Origin: an uncultured Bacilli bacterium
GTDB taxonomy: Bacteria; Bacillota_I; Bacilli_A; RF39; UBA660
NCBI GenBank assembly: GCA_934097105.1
Contig: CAKONI010000003.1
Location: 1-54,235 of the forward strand
Direction of reading: 5' to 3'
Length of the DNA stretch: 54,235 nt
The position numbers were made by a program, and so were the translations under genes. The stretch's first letter is position 1, and each line of letters starts with the position of its first letter. The notes under the pieces were generated by a model, which ran no database searches, was not told the DNA's origin, and saw only the letters and a program-made list of their open reading frames with translations. Of this stretch, positions 16,963 to 26,031 are shown in pieces.

Positions 16963-17172
16963 CTTTCTAAAACAGTTCTTTCTTGTACTATATAGAAATA
17001 TATAATAAATAAAGAAGTATGAAGATAATATATTTCTTACAGATAAGAAATATAATAAAGAAAGGAGTATCTTAGATGAGAACTAAAAACATCTAAGAAC
17101 TCAAAATGAATTATTGTAAACCAAATTGCAAATTTTTTGATTTACATAATAATCATACAACTAAAGATAGTA
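16963..17172 (+). other. Structured intergenic segment, possible small RNA or leader-peptide unit
   Basis: No normal gene is seen. On the plus strand there is a TATAAT at 17001-17006 and a perfect 10-bp inverted repeat (17030-17039 with 17044-17053). An AAAGGAG ribosome-binding site follows at 17061-17067, then a six-codon frame MRTKNI at 17076-17096. Its start codon lies in a second perfect hairpin (CTTAGATG 17071-17078, CATCTAAG 17090-17097). A 37-codon frame from 17106 has no ribosome-binding site. A terminator follows at 17173-17200. Confidence 0.35.
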
Positions 17173-17200
17173 AAAAAATGTCGATATTTGGACATTTTTT
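17173..17200. terminator. Bidirectional terminator
   Basis: AAAAAATGTC (17173-17182) pairs with GACATTTTTT (17191-17200). It ends the secreted-protein operon on the minus strand and any small transcript from the gap on the plus strand. Confidence 0.75.
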
Positions 17201-17205
17201 ACTTT

Positions 17206-18870
17206 TTATTTTTTTATAAATATTGCTTTTATTTTATGATTTGCTTTTATGTTTTTGAAGGTATATTTTGTAGTTGTTTTTACTTTTTTTCCATCTACGT
17301 ATAAAGATTTTATTTTATATCCTTTGTTAGGTGTAATTTTAATTGTTAAGTTTGTTCCATAATTTACGGTTTTTCCTTTTGTTATATAACCTTTTCCTTC
17401 TTTTGTTGTTGTTATTTTGTATGTGTTAATCATTTTTTTCGCTTTGTTGTAATAGGAATTATATATATTTTTAACTTCTTTTATACTGGTTGCTTTATTT
17501 ATTTTGTTAATTCCTTCGTTTACTATTGGTTTTACTTTCTTTTGATTGTATTTTTTATTATTTAAAAATGCTTTTAGATAACCGATATATTTATTTTTAG
17601 CGGTTTTTAGTTCTTGTTTTAAGGTAGGAATGTCTTTGAGTATTCCTTCTAGATTAATAACGAAAAATTCGGAAACTTCAAATTCATAAATGGCATTTTC
17701 ATAATATTCTTGGGCTACTTCAAGTATGTATTTAATTCTATAATAATTGTATCCAGAATATTTGCTTGAGTCTAAATAGTTAAGACTTATCTTGTATACT
17801 TCATTTTGAAGTCTTTGTTTGCTGGCATTAGAAAGTTTTTTAAATTTAATACCTGTTACTTTTATTAAATTGTCTTTGGCATTTTCAAATATATTTTCTA
17901 ATTCACTAACGGAATCTGATGAATAAATTTCGGCACAGGCATCATAAAGGATGTCTACTGCTTCTTGGTTTTCTTCTCCTGTTGGTACATAAACACTATA
18001 GTAATAATAGTCTTGAAGCAAAGAAGTAAAGCTATCTTTTATATCATATACTTCGTTATTGGTATAGATTTTTTTATATAAATCTATATCTCTATATTTA
18101 TATTCTTTTCCATTAAGTCTCCATATAATTTCATCATATGTTTCGCTTTCTTCTTGTAGTGTATATTTGTTTTTAGTATTTTTTGGACTAATTCTGTTTG
18201 TATGTGCTTTTGTTTTATCATATTCATAAATAGCGCTATCATAACTAAAATTTAAGTCTACATCAGAAATGTTTTCAGTGAAAATTACAAGTGCTTTGGC
18301 ATTGGCATTTGCTAGGTTTGAATAATCAGAGACGTTATTATAATTATCATAGATTTCTTCTTTTAAACGGTCTATTTTACTTTTGTAATAGTCGTTGTAA
18401 CCATTAAAACTTAAGTTTTCAAAGGCAAGATCTATATTGAGTATTGCTCTTTCTTTTATATCCTCAAAGTTTGTTTTTTCTTTTACAACTTCATAGTTAA
18501 AGTCCATTAGTGATGCTAGGTATAACTGTTTTTGATAAATAGTTTCATTATATTCAATAATTCCGTATGGTAATAGTTCAGTGTCAATTATATCTTCATA
18601 AACGACTGCATTATTTATAGTTTCCATTAATTGATTATAGGAATCATCTATTAGTTTTTTGATTTCATTGGTATATTTGATGTTTTGTGATTCATCATAT
18701 AGTTCATCTATTCTTTCACTTAATTTTTGTTTTATATAATCAAGGTTATTATCAACCATAAATGGTCTATAGGTTTTTGATACTAATGGAGTACTTTCTT
18801 TGGCGAAGACATTAAAGGGAAATATTGTAATTAGAAGTGCAATTACTAGTAATAAACTTAATTTTTTCAT
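17206..18870 (-). CDS. Secreted protein with C-terminal InlB B-repeat-like domain
   Basis: This 554-residue exported protein has a signal peptide (residues 1-23, LLLVIALLITIFPFNVFA). A long helical, Tyr/Asn-rich body follows (about 40-490) with no recognised family. The last 65 residues (GKGYITKGKTVNYGTNLTIKI..KGYKIKSLYVDGKKV..YTFKNIKANHKIKAIF) match the divergent InlB B-repeat pattern found in wall or surface proteins. Its GGTGAT ribosome-binding site contains the TGA stop of the subtilase gene, so the two are translationally coupled. It may be a partner or substrate of that protease; this is inference. Confidence 0.7.
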   Translation of the reverse strand: MKKLSLLLVIALLITIFPFNVFAKESTPLVSKTYRPFMVDNNLDYIKQKLSERIDELYDESQNIKYTNEIKKLIDDSYNQLMETINNAVVYEDIIDTELLPYGIIEYNETIYQKQLYLASLMDFNYEVVKEKTNFEDIKERAILNIDLAFENLSFNGYNDYYKSKIDRLKEEIYDNYNNVSDYSNLANANAKALVIFTENISDVDLNFSYDSAIYEYDKTKAHTNRISPKNTKNKYTLQEESETYDEIIWRLNGKEYKYRDIDLYKKIYTNNEVYDIKDSFTSLLQDYYYYSVYVPTGEENQEAVDILYDACAEIYSSDSVSELENIFENAKDNLIKVTGIKFKKLSNASKQRLQNEVYKISLNYLDSSKYSGYNYYRIKYILEVAQEYYENAIYEFEVSEFFVINLEGILKDIPTLKQELKTAKNKYIGYLKAFLNNKKYNQKKVKPIVNEGINKINKATSIKEVKNIYNSYYNKAKKMINTYKITTTKEGKGYITKGKTVNYGTNLTIKITPNKGYKIKSLYVDGKKVKTTTKYTFKNIKANHKIKAIFIKK

Positions 18871-18874
18871 ATTA

Positions 18875-21430
18875 TCACCTGTAAACCTTTCCGCTTATAT
18901 TTGAATAAGTTCCTACTAATCTTTTTCCGTTTATTGTTTTGTATCCGGCAACTTTATAATAGTATGTTTTCTTTTTTGTTACTTTTTTGTCATTATAGTA
19001 TAGTGTTTTATTAGAACTAATTCTTTTTATTAATTTATATCCAGAATTTTTGCTGGTGGATCTATAGATAAAGTATCCATCTGCACTTGGAATTTTACTA
19101 TAAGAAACTTTGATGTATCCTTTTTTGTTATATAGTGATAAAGTTGTTTTTGGAAGTGTTGGTTTTATGCTTATAACATTAGAATAACCAAATACTTTTT
19201 TACTATTATATCTTGCTTTTACTCTATAGTAGTAAGTAGTATTCATATTTAATTTTTTATCTGTGTAATAATTATAATTGTCTTTTGTTGTATATATAAC
19301 TTTGTATGGTCCATTTTTTGAAGTTGCTCTTTCGATAATATAGTTTTCTGCAACATAAATTTTGCTCCATTTTATGCTGGCTGTATTGTAGGTGTTTCCG
19401 TTAGTTTTAAGACTATATATTGAGCCTTCGTAGTTATTTCTACCTGTGTAAAGTTTAATTGTTTTTGTGGCCTTTACTCCGTTATCTGATGCTTTCACTG
19501 TTGCGGTTATGTAGGTATAGCCTGCTCTTTTGGCAGTTACTTTTCCGTTTTGATCGATAGAGGCTACTCTTGGATTTGTACTTTCCCAGATAATAGTTGG
19601 TTCATAAGAAAGTTTTTTACCATAGATTCCTGTTACTTTGGTTTTGTAGGTATAACTTTCTCCATTTAGTAATTTACTTATTGGATTTATGAATTCAACT
19701 TTTTTAGGTAGTTCTCTTACTGTAACATCGAAACTATCAGTTAAAGTACCGTCATAATTTTTAACAGTAACTGTTGTTGTCCCTGCATTTTTGGCTACTA
19801 GAGCATAACCAAGTAGGTTTTCTTCTATGTCTGCAACTTTTCTGTTTGATGATGAGTAGTAAATTTCTGGACTTTTTAATGTTTCTGGTGCGTATGATGC
19901 TGAAAGGTTGAATATATCACCAATGTAAAGTAAATTTTTTGTTTCAGCAAATTTAAGTTTAGTTAATTGTTCAGTGGCTTTTACTGTAACGGTAGTACTT
20001 GTTTTTAAGCCATCACAAGATGCTGTAATTGTGGTTGTCCCTTCGTTTATACCTCTTACGATTCCATTTGAGTCTACTGTGGCAATTCTTGGATTTGCGC
20101 TTTCCCAAGTAACTTCTTTTAGGGCTGTTGCAGGCCTTGTTAAAACTTCAAGTGAAATATCATCATCAAGTGGTACTATTTCTTCTTCTGTTTTCATTTT
20201 AATTGATGTGACTGTGCTATTTTTGCTTGCCATTTTGGCTGCTAAAACGGCATCTTTCGCATTAATGATACCATATGCTGTATAGTTGTTGAATACATTT
20301 TGAGATGTTGTGCCACAAAGGATGTTGTAAACTTGGCTAGGGGTTAAATTTGGATTTGCATCTAGCATTAGGGCTGCAACGGCACTGACAATTGGTGATG
20401 CCATAGAAGTTCCGCTCATTCTTCCGTATATATCTCCTGGAAGTGTGCTATAAATGTTATTTCCAGGTGCAGTTACGTCTTTATATTTACCATAATCTGA
20501 CCAGTAGTTTGCTTTATCGTATTCGTTTGAGGAATTAACGCTAATAACTTCTTTAAAATCGCTTGGTGATGTGAAACTATTACTAGCATTGTTTCCTGCT
20601 GCTGCAACTAAAACAACGCCTTTATTGTATGCATCTTTAACTGCTGCTTCGATTACTCTATCTCTTCCTAGTCCTCCGAAACTCATGTTGATTACTTTTG
20701 CACCATTTTCTGTTGAGTATTTTATTGCATGAGCGATATCAGCACTATATAAAAATCCTTCTTCTGATGTTCCAACTACCATGACTTCAACTAAGTCGTT
20801 ATTAAATCCTGAGGCAACTCCAGCACTACCGAGTTTGTTACCGTAGGTTGCACCGATAATTCCTGCTACGTGGGTTCCATGTTCTTCAGTATCACTATCG
20901 GATGTAAGTACTTCTCCCCCACTGGTTATAGGGTAGTTGTCTCTATTTATTAAGTTTTTTTGGAGATCTTCATGGTAAACATCAACGCCAGAGTCAATAA
21001 CTGCTACCTTAGTTTTTCTAGGTGTAGTAATAAGTCTCCAAGCGTCTAATGCTCTAAGTTTGTCAAACCAATAACTAGGTTTTGTGTCTATTATGGTGTT
21101 TTCTGAAAGTTTGTATTTATAGTTTGGCCCTGCGTACAAAACTTTACTGCTGTTTGAAAAGTCTTTGATGGCTTCTTTTAAAGTAGTATCATCAGAAATT
21201 GTGGCTTGTACAATTTTACTTTCATCTACTTTTATTATATTTTCTAAAGAGGCATCATTTCCTTCGACTATTTTATTAATAGTTTTATTTGAGGTGTCAT
21301 CTTTAAAGATTACAATAACTTCGTCTTTTTTATACTCCTTTCCTTTTAAGATATCATCTGCAAAAACAATAGGTGTATTAATAGCACATATGGCTATTAA
21401 TAAAAATAAAATTTTCTTTCTCATATCCAT
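18875..21430 (-). CDS. Secreted subtilisin-like serine protease (S8) with Big_2 and FnIII-like domains
   Basis: The 851-residue protein has a signal peptide (1-25) and an inhibitor-I9-like propeptide (about 35-105). The S8 domain has Asp146 (VAVIDSGVD), His184 (HGTHVAG) and Ser342 (GTSMASP), with Asn281 in AAAGNN for the oxyanion hole. Bacterial Ig-like (Big_2) modules follow: VTWESANPRIATVDSNGIVRG and IIWESTNPRVASIDQNGKVTA. Two fibronectin-III-like modules (TTYYYRVKARYNS, KKTYYYKVAGYK) close the protein. No sorting signal is seen, so it is probably secreted or bound by its Ig domains. It likely processes extracellular proteins. ATG 21430 or the ATG two codons later could be the start. Confidence 0.92.
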   Translation of the reverse strand: MDMRKKILFLLIAICAINTPIVFADDILKGKEYKKDEVIVIFKDDTSNKTINKIVEGNDASLENIIKVDESKIVQATISDDTTLKEAIKDFSNSSKVLYAGPNYKYKLSENTIIDTKPSYWFDKLRALDAWRLITTPRKTKVAVIDSGVDVYHEDLQKNLINRDNYPITSGGEVLTSDSDTEEHGTHVAGIIGATYGNKLGSAGVASGFNNDLVEVMVVGTSEEGFLYSADIAHAIKYSTENGAKVINMSFGGLGRDRVIEAAVKDAYNKGVVLVAAAGNNASNSFTSPSDFKEVISVNSSNEYDKANYWSDYGKYKDVTAPGNNIYSTLPGDIYGRMSGTSMASPIVSAVAALMLDANPNLTPSQVYNILCGTTSQNVFNNYTAYGIINAKDAVLAAKMASKNSTVTSIKMKTEEEIVPLDDDISLEVLTRPATALKEVTWESANPRIATVDSNGIVRGINEGTTTITASCDGLKTSTTVTVKATEQLTKLKFAETKNLLYIGDIFNLSASYAPETLKSPEIYYSSSNRKVADIEENLLGYALVAKNAGTTTVTVKNYDGTLTDSFDVTVRELPKKVEFINPISKLLNGESYTYKTKVTGIYGKKLSYEPTIIWESTNPRVASIDQNGKVTAKRAGYTYITATVKASDNGVKATKTIKLYTGRNNYEGSIYSLKTNGNTYNTASIKWSKIYVAENYIIERATSKNGPYKVIYTTKDNYNYYTDKKLNMNTTYYYRVKARYNSKKVFGYSNVISIKPTLPKTTLSLYNKKGYIKVSYSKIPSADGYFIYRSTSKNSGYKLIKRISSNKTLYYNDKKVTKKKTYYYKVAGYKTINGKRLVGTYSNISGKVYR

Positions 21431-21451
21431 ACCTTCTTTCTATCTAAGAAA

Positions 21452-21480
21452 AGAATATCAGAAAAAATGGTCTCAGTCAA
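21452..21480 (-). promoter_or_regulatory. SigA-type promoter of the subtilase operon
   Basis: TTGACT (21475-21480) and TATTCT (21452-21457, with an upstream TGA) have a 17-bp spacer. Confidence 0.65.
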
Positions 21481-21508
21481 GAAGAAATAGAAAAAAGGAA
21501 AATTAGTG

Positions 21509-21544
21509 CAAAAAATAGGATCCTATTAATAAATAGAACCCTAT
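21509..21544 (-). terminator. Terminator of the MoxR-AAA-VWA operon
   Basis: On the minus strand ATAGGGTTCTATT pairs with AATAGGATCCTAT (two mismatches) and is followed by TTTTTTG. Confidence 0.6.
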
Positions 21545-21566
21545 AGTAATAATATAATTTATCTTA

Positions 21567-23306
21567 TCATAATCTACTATTTTTCTCAGAGAAACTGGAC
21601 TTTTGTAATTCATTTTCTGGTATATTTATAACCTTGCCACCTCTTGGATATAATTGTTTATCCCCAAAAACAATCCATATTATATCAAGATTTTTATTAG
21701 GCACTTTACCCCAGCCGTCAGTAAAAATGATTTTATTTTCAGTTCGTCTAGAAAAAGCATCAACCGCAACACTAAAATCAGTGCCACCACCACCTAAAAA
21801 TTCCATATCTTCTATATCTTTTTCACTTCTAATATCATTAAAACCATAAAATTTTGTATCAAAGCAACCGACTTTTAACTTAGAGTGTTTTAATATATTT
21901 TTACACTCCATAAGAAAATTACGTAATAATTCTTCATCAATAGAACCACTAGTGTCAAGAACAATTTCAGTCTCTGCAAAAGGTAACTCTTCCAATCTTG
22001 GAACTATAACCCCATCTTCAATCTCAGCATTTCTGTAAGACCAATCAAGATCATACTTAGTAGCCTCTTTAAGTAAATATCTCCAGTCTAATAAAGGTTT
22101 AGATTTTCCAGATGAGTCAACATCTCTAGTATCACTACTAGTTAAATCACCATAACTCATTGGTTGTGATTCAATTTCCTTTTTTAAATCTTCAAGGGCT
22201 TTTTTCTTTTCTCTTCTATTTTCAGAGAAAGCACCTTTTTCACCCATTTCTTTTATTTTTTTCTTTAGTTCCTCTATACTACTATTTTCAGAATTTTTAT
22301 CTTCATTTGAATTTTTTTCATTTTCTTCAAGTTCTTTTAAAGCATCATCCCATAGACTATGAGTATCGTGACCAACATCTTTTCTTTTGTTATTAGATGA
22401 TTCGGATAAGTTTGAATTATCTTTTGATCTATTCTCATTTTTGGTTCCATCTTGTGATTTTGAATCTTTATTTTGTGGATCAGAATTCCCATTTTGCGAA
22501 TTTGAATCTTTGTTTTGTGAATCAGAATCTCCATTTTGTGATTTTGAATCTTTATTTTGTGGATCAGAATTCACATTTTGTGATTTTGAATTCTTATTTT
22601 GTGAATCAGAATTTTCATCTTGTGAATTTGAGTCTTTGTTTTGTGGATCAGAATTCCCATTTTGTGATTTTGAATCTTTGTTTTGTGAATCAGAATTTTC
22701 ATCTTGTGAATTTGAATCTTTGTTTTGTGAATCAGAATCTCCATCTTGTGAATTTGAGTCTTTGTTTTGTGAATCAGAATCTCCATCTTGTGAATTTGAA
22801 TCTTTGTTTTGTGAATCAGAATTTTCATCTTGTGAATTTGAATCGTTGTTTGGTGAATCAAAATTTTCATCTTGATTATCATTTTCATTATTACTTTGAT
22901 TTTGTTTTTCTTTCTCTTCTTCTATTAATTTGTCATAAAATTCTTCAGCATCATAATTTATAGCATCAGGCATGTCAACCCCATTTGGCATAATTGGAAG
23001 GCCATCCCTTTTCAAAAGTTGGTTTATAACTGCATCAGTTGCAACATTCCAAAAATACCTATCCTTATCTTTACTTCTAGGAACATGATCAAAAGCAATA
23101 TGACAAACTTCATGTGCGAGTACAAAAACTTGCTCATTGGTGTCCAAACTACTTAGAAAATCAGGATTATAATAAATATTTTTACCATTAGTAGACGCAG
23201 TGGATATGTTGTTATCCTCAATATAATTGGTATTAGCAACTATACTACCAAAGAAAGGATATTTAACAAGCATTTTTCTTTTTAAAGCACCAATATCATA
23301 ACTCAT
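21567..23306 (-). CDS. VWA domain protein with metallopeptidase-like N-terminus (DUF2201-like)
   Basis: The 579-residue protein begins with a zincin-like domain containing HEVCHIAFDH (H65, E66, H69), as in the DUF2201 N-terminal domain. Its middle (about 145-300) is a hydrophilic low-complexity stretch of repeated Asn-Lys-Asp-Ser and Ser-Gln-Asp units. The C-terminal third is a VWA-like domain with the metal site DTSGSIDEE and the strand KIIFTDGWGK. Family members are usually encoded next to a MoxR-type AAA ATPase, as here, and are thought to act as ATPase-driven metal-insertion or remodelling partners. It is the last gene of a three-gene operon, 4 bp after the AAA fragment. The precise substrate is unknown. 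Confidence 0.85.
   Translation of the reverse strand: MSYDIGALKRKMLVKYPFFGSIVANTNYIEDNNISTASTNGKNIYYNPDFLSSLDTNEQVFVLAHEVCHIAFDHVPRSKDKDRYFWNVATDAVINQLLKRDGLPIMPNGVDMPDAINYDAEEFYDKLIEEEKEKQNQSNNENDNQDENFDSPNNDSNSQDENSDSQNKDSNSQDGDSDSQNKDSNSQDGDSDSQNKDSNSQDENSDSQNKDSKSQNGNSDPQNKDSNSQDENSDSQNKNSKSQNVNSDPQNKDSKSQNGDSDSQNKDSNSQNGNSDPQNKDSKSQDGTKNENRSKDNSNLSESSNNKRKDVGHDTHSLWDDALKELEENEKNSNEDKNSENSSIEELKKKIKEMGEKGAFSENRREKKKALEDLKKEIESQPMSYGDLTSSDTRDVDSSGKSKPLLDWRYLLKEATKYDLDWSYRNAEIEDGVIVPRLEELPFAETEIVLDTSGSIDEELLRNFLMECKNILKHSKLKVGCFDTKFYGFNDIRSEKDIEDMEFLGGGGTDFSVAVDAFSRRTENKIIFTDGWGKVPNKNLDIIWIVFGDKQLYPRGGKVINIPENELQKSSFSEKNSRL
22450..22860. repeat. In-frame tandem repeats, about 36 bp unit
   Basis: About eleven degenerate copies of a unit encoding roughly SQ(D/N)(G/E)(D/N)SD(S/P)QNKD lie in the middle of the VWA gene. 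The copies are near-identical in DNA (TTTGTTTTGTGAATCAGAAT recurs), which suggests recent expansion and a potential for length change. Confidence 0.85.
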
Positions 23307-23310
23307 AGTA

Positions 23311-23685
23311 TTATTCCTTTATATGTGCTACTAACGAATAAATTTCTTCATTAATAGTATTTTTGTTTATTTCATTTGCCGTAATGATTATTACACAATT
23401 TTTTGGTAACTCTAAAGTCCCTACTTTTCTATATTTCAATAATTCTAAAAACTTGACTTGTTCATCCTTTGAAATAGAATCTATTCTATCTATTACTAAC
23501 AATTTCGCATCACTATTACTTTTTATTAGTCTAAACCATTCAGGTTCATTTATATCTAATAACTCTTCACTACTTACATCTGCTGAAATAACAACACTGT
23601 CAGGTATATCAAAAAGAAAATCTTCCAAAATAGGCGCTACATTATTACTTATATATGTTGATAATAACTCTCTCTTTTCTTTCAT
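23311..23685 (-). CDS. Short AAA-like protein lacking Walker A
   Basis: The 124-residue protein resembles the central strand-helix part of an AAA ATPase. LLVIDRIDSISKDEQ occupies the Walker B position and CVIIITANE the sensor-1 position. No P-loop is present in the protein, and Walker B has Asp-Arg instead of Asp-Glu, so it should not hydrolyse ATP. Its ATG overlaps the TAA of the MoxR gene (TAATG) and a GGAG ribosome-binding site lies inside that gene, so translation is coupled. It could be an inactive subunit of a MoxR hetero-oligomer or an adaptor to the VWA protein. This role is inferred from context only. Confidence 0.65.
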   Translation of the reverse strand: MKEKRELLSTYISNNVAPILEDFLFDIPDSVVISADVSSEELLDINEPEWFRLIKSNSDAKLLVIDRIDSISKDEQVKFLELLKYRKVGTLELPKNCVIIITANEINKNTINEEIYSLVAHIKE

Positions 23686-25646
23686 TATTTTCTCACTCCA
23701 TTTTCCATATTAGATTCCAAAATCTTTTCCATTTTTTCTTCATCACCATGACACCACAAAGCATCAAAAATCTTTCTAAACTCTGGCCCCATTTCAAAAG
23801 CAAAATTTCTTGCTTTACTAAGATTTTCATCATCTACTCTAGAAAGACCCATCACTGTAGCATATCTTTCTGAGGTATTAAGCATTTCGATATCTCCCTT
23901 ACTATAATTATCATTTAGCACATCTTCAAGTGTTATAACCCTTTGTCTACAAAATGCTACGAATTCTTTTGTTATCTCTTCTCCAACTAAACTTCTTAAC
24001 ATCTCAGGATTCTCTGTACTATAAAGCATTTTTGATGCCATTTCCCATTTCCTAGGATCAGCATTTGGTTTCTCACCATCATACTCACTTCTTAATACTT
24101 TATCTCTTTTAAATGCTATAAATGAATAAATTGCTGGATGTATATTATGCGTACTTGCCCACTTTAGCCAGTTTTCTACTGTTGTTTTTATATAAACATG
24201 TGCAAATCTATTAAACAAAGGCTCTGCCATTTGATTTGCTGCCAAACTATCTTTCATATCATTTCCCGCTGCCACTATTCTAGCGTTTGATGGAAGTTTC
24301 CAAATTCCATTTACTTCTTTATCTAAAACAATGTTAAATGCTATACCTTGAATACTAGGAAGTGCATTAGTAAGTTCATCTAGAAATACTATATGTAACT
24401 TATCGGGTTCATTCTCACATTTTTCATTTATCTTTTTAAGCCAAGATGGCATAACATCTATCATCTCACCAGTTGTAGCATTATATACACTTTTACCATT
24501 TAAACTTTCTGGTGTAGCATTACGAAGATATATAATTACACAATCAGAATCAAATTGCTTAACTCTAGCACTCTTTCCCTCAGAAGAAGCCCCATGCAAA
24601 AATACTGGAATATCACTGTCAATTGCACCTTTGATCATTTCTTCCTCACTTATCTTATTAAAGTTAAGGTTATATGGATTCCTCATTCTTTCTCTCCTTT
24701 TTTCATTTTCTTTTTTCATTTTTTCATTTTCTTTTTTCATTTTTTCTATTTCTTCTCTTTGCATTTTAAAATTTTCTTTAGCTTGCTCCATTTCTTCATT
24801 TGTTAGTTCTTCATCACCACTCTCTTGTTCTTTTTTCTCTTTTAAATAATCATCAAAAGACATTGTTTCTCCAGAAACTTTTGTTATCTCATTTGAAGGT
24901 ATTATTTCATTAATGAAATATCTATTTAAATACATTTTCACATCACTATTTTGATAGTTGTTTCTGATGCTATCTACTTTTATTCCTGATACTAATACAT
25001 CTTTGCTTATAAAATTATTTTCATTTTCATCGTAAATCCACTTTATTGGTGAAACTGAAAACCATATATAATTATACGAATCAGCAGATTCTCCATTAGA
25101 AAAAATAGCTTTTCTTGATTTAGAATTTGGAACTACTCTTATATACTTTTTACCATCAAATTCATATTCAGAATAATAGTCAGGTAAAAAACCATCACAA
25201 TCATCAAATTGAGTTGAGTCCACTGTATAAGACTTATTTGTTTTTGCCAAGCTACCATTTTGATAAGAAAACTCTAAAAAATCATTCAAATAACCATCAA
25301 CTATTTCTTGAGGATATTCTCCATATGAAACTTCCTTAAGACCATCAACCATCGAAATATTAGCCTCATCATCAGGTATATTTGATATGACAGGTCTAAT
25401 TCCACAATAACCTTGATTATCATGAAGATTCGTAAAAGATCCTTCTAAACTATGAACCCAGTCATACTCTTTATTTTTATTCAAAGTAAGATAAAAACTT
25501 GTGCGAAATTTATCGCCATATGTAAACTCTTTAATACCAAGAAATCTAGCAAAATCAGAAGTATTGCTTTCCTTATTTACCATTTTCCTTATAAAGTCTG
25601 ACCCTCCTTGTTTCTCGTTAGGTAAACTAATTTCAATATTATTCAT
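23685..25646 (-). CDS. MoxR-type AAA ATPase with N-terminal DUF6273-like domain
   Basis: The 653-residue protein carries an N-terminal beta-rich module (about 40-250; VSPIKWIYDEN, VDSIRNNYQNSDVKMYLN) resembling the DUF6273 surface-type domain. A charged coiled coil follows (about 285-322, EKMKKENEKMKKENEK), then a MoxR-like AAA domain: Walker A GASSEGKS (352-359), Walker B IVFLDELTNA (about 419-428) and sensor 1 ARIVAAGND. It starts the operon with the AAA fragment and the VWA protein, with AAGAGGTG as ribosome-binding site. MoxR ATPases usually remodel or activate a VWA partner. Fusion of MoxR to a DUF6273-like module is unusual to my knowledge. Confidence 0.8.
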   Translation of the reverse strand: MNNIEISLPNEKQGGSDFIRKMVNKESNTSDFARFLGIKEFTYGDKFRTSFYLTLNKNKEYDWVHSLEGSFTNLHDNQGYCGIRPVISNIPDDEANISMVDGLKEVSYGEYPQEIVDGYLNDFLEFSYQNGSLAKTNKSYTVDSTQFDDCDGFLPDYYSEYEFDGKKYIRVVPNSKSRKAIFSNGESADSYNYIWFSVSPIKWIYDENENNFISKDVLVSGIKVDSIRNNYQNSDVKMYLNRYFINEIIPSNEITKVSGETMSFDDYLKEKKEQESGDEELTNEEMEQAKENFKMQREEIEKMKKENEKMKKENEKRRERMRNPYNLNFNKISEEEMIKGAIDSDIPVFLHGASSEGKSARVKQFDSDCVIIYLRNATPESLNGKSVYNATTGEMIDVMPSWLKKINEKCENEPDKLHIVFLDELTNALPSIQGIAFNIVLDKEVNGIWKLPSNARIVAAGNDMKDSLAANQMAEPLFNRFAHVYIKTTVENWLKWASTHNIHPAIYSFIAFKRDKVLRSEYDGEKPNADPRKWEMASKMLYSTENPEMLRSLVGEEITKEFVAFCRQRVITLEDVLNDNYSKGDIEMLNTSERYATVMGLSRVDDENLSKARNFAFEMGPEFRKIFDALWCHGDEEKMEKILESNMENGVRK

Positions 25647-25730
25647 ACAAACACCTCTTAAGATAATAGTATCATAACTATAGATATTTGTATATTAATT
25701 AAAATTTATTTTACAGAACTTTACATAAAA

Positions 25731-25770
25731 AAAGAAATAACTAAGTTAAAATATTCTTAATTATTTCTTT
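25731..25770 (-). terminator. Terminator overlapping the ylxM 3' end
   Basis: AAAGAAATAACTAAG (25731-25745) pairs with CTTAATTATTTCTTT (25756-25770) with one mismatch. On the minus strand a TTTTTTT run follows. The left part of the hairpin encodes the last residues of YlxM. Confidence 0.75.
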
Positions 25771-26031
25771 TAGTTTTTCATCTTCGATAATATTTAGTAT
25801 CTTCTTTTCCTTTTCATATAATTTGAGTTTGCACTCAAAATCCTTAAGTTCATCACTAACTTTTTTTAATCTTTTATGAATAGCATTCCTAGATATTCCC
25901 ATATTAGATGAAATTTCTCCTAGTGATAAATTATCAAAATAATAACTTTTAAAACAATCTCTATCCTTTTCATCAAGAAGTTCTTCATAATAATCAAAAA
26001 GAATAGTTAAATAAACATTTTCATCCATCAC
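25741..26031 (-). CDS. ylxM: YlxM family SRP-associated DNA-binding-like protein
   Basis: This 96-residue YlxM/p13-like protein contains the helix-turn-helix LSLGEISSNMGISRNAIHKRLKK. Family members are encoded with the signal recognition particle components (ffh or ftsY) and modulate the pathway. Here the gene overlaps the ftsY stop codon (ATGATG over TGA), so translation is coupled; ffh is not in the window. Either of two adjacent ATGs may be used. Confidence 0.85.
   Translation of the reverse strand: MMDENVYLTILFDYYEELLDEKDRDCFKSYYFDNLSLGEISSNMGISRNAIHKRLKKVSDELKDFECKLKLYEKEKKILNIIEDEKLKEIIKNILT

Noticed and set aside
17106..17219. 37-codon frame MNYCKPNCKFF... as a small protein
   Set aside because: It has no ribosome-binding site, and its end runs through the bidirectional terminator into the neighbouring gene's 3' end.
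22450..22860. CRISPR-like repeat array
   Set aside because: The repeats are in frame within the VWA gene and encode Ser/Asp/Asn/Gln units.
22387..22963. Plus-strand Cys/Phe/Glu-Ser repeat frames antisense to the VWA repeats
   Set aside because: They are by-products of the repeat composition, with no start signals.
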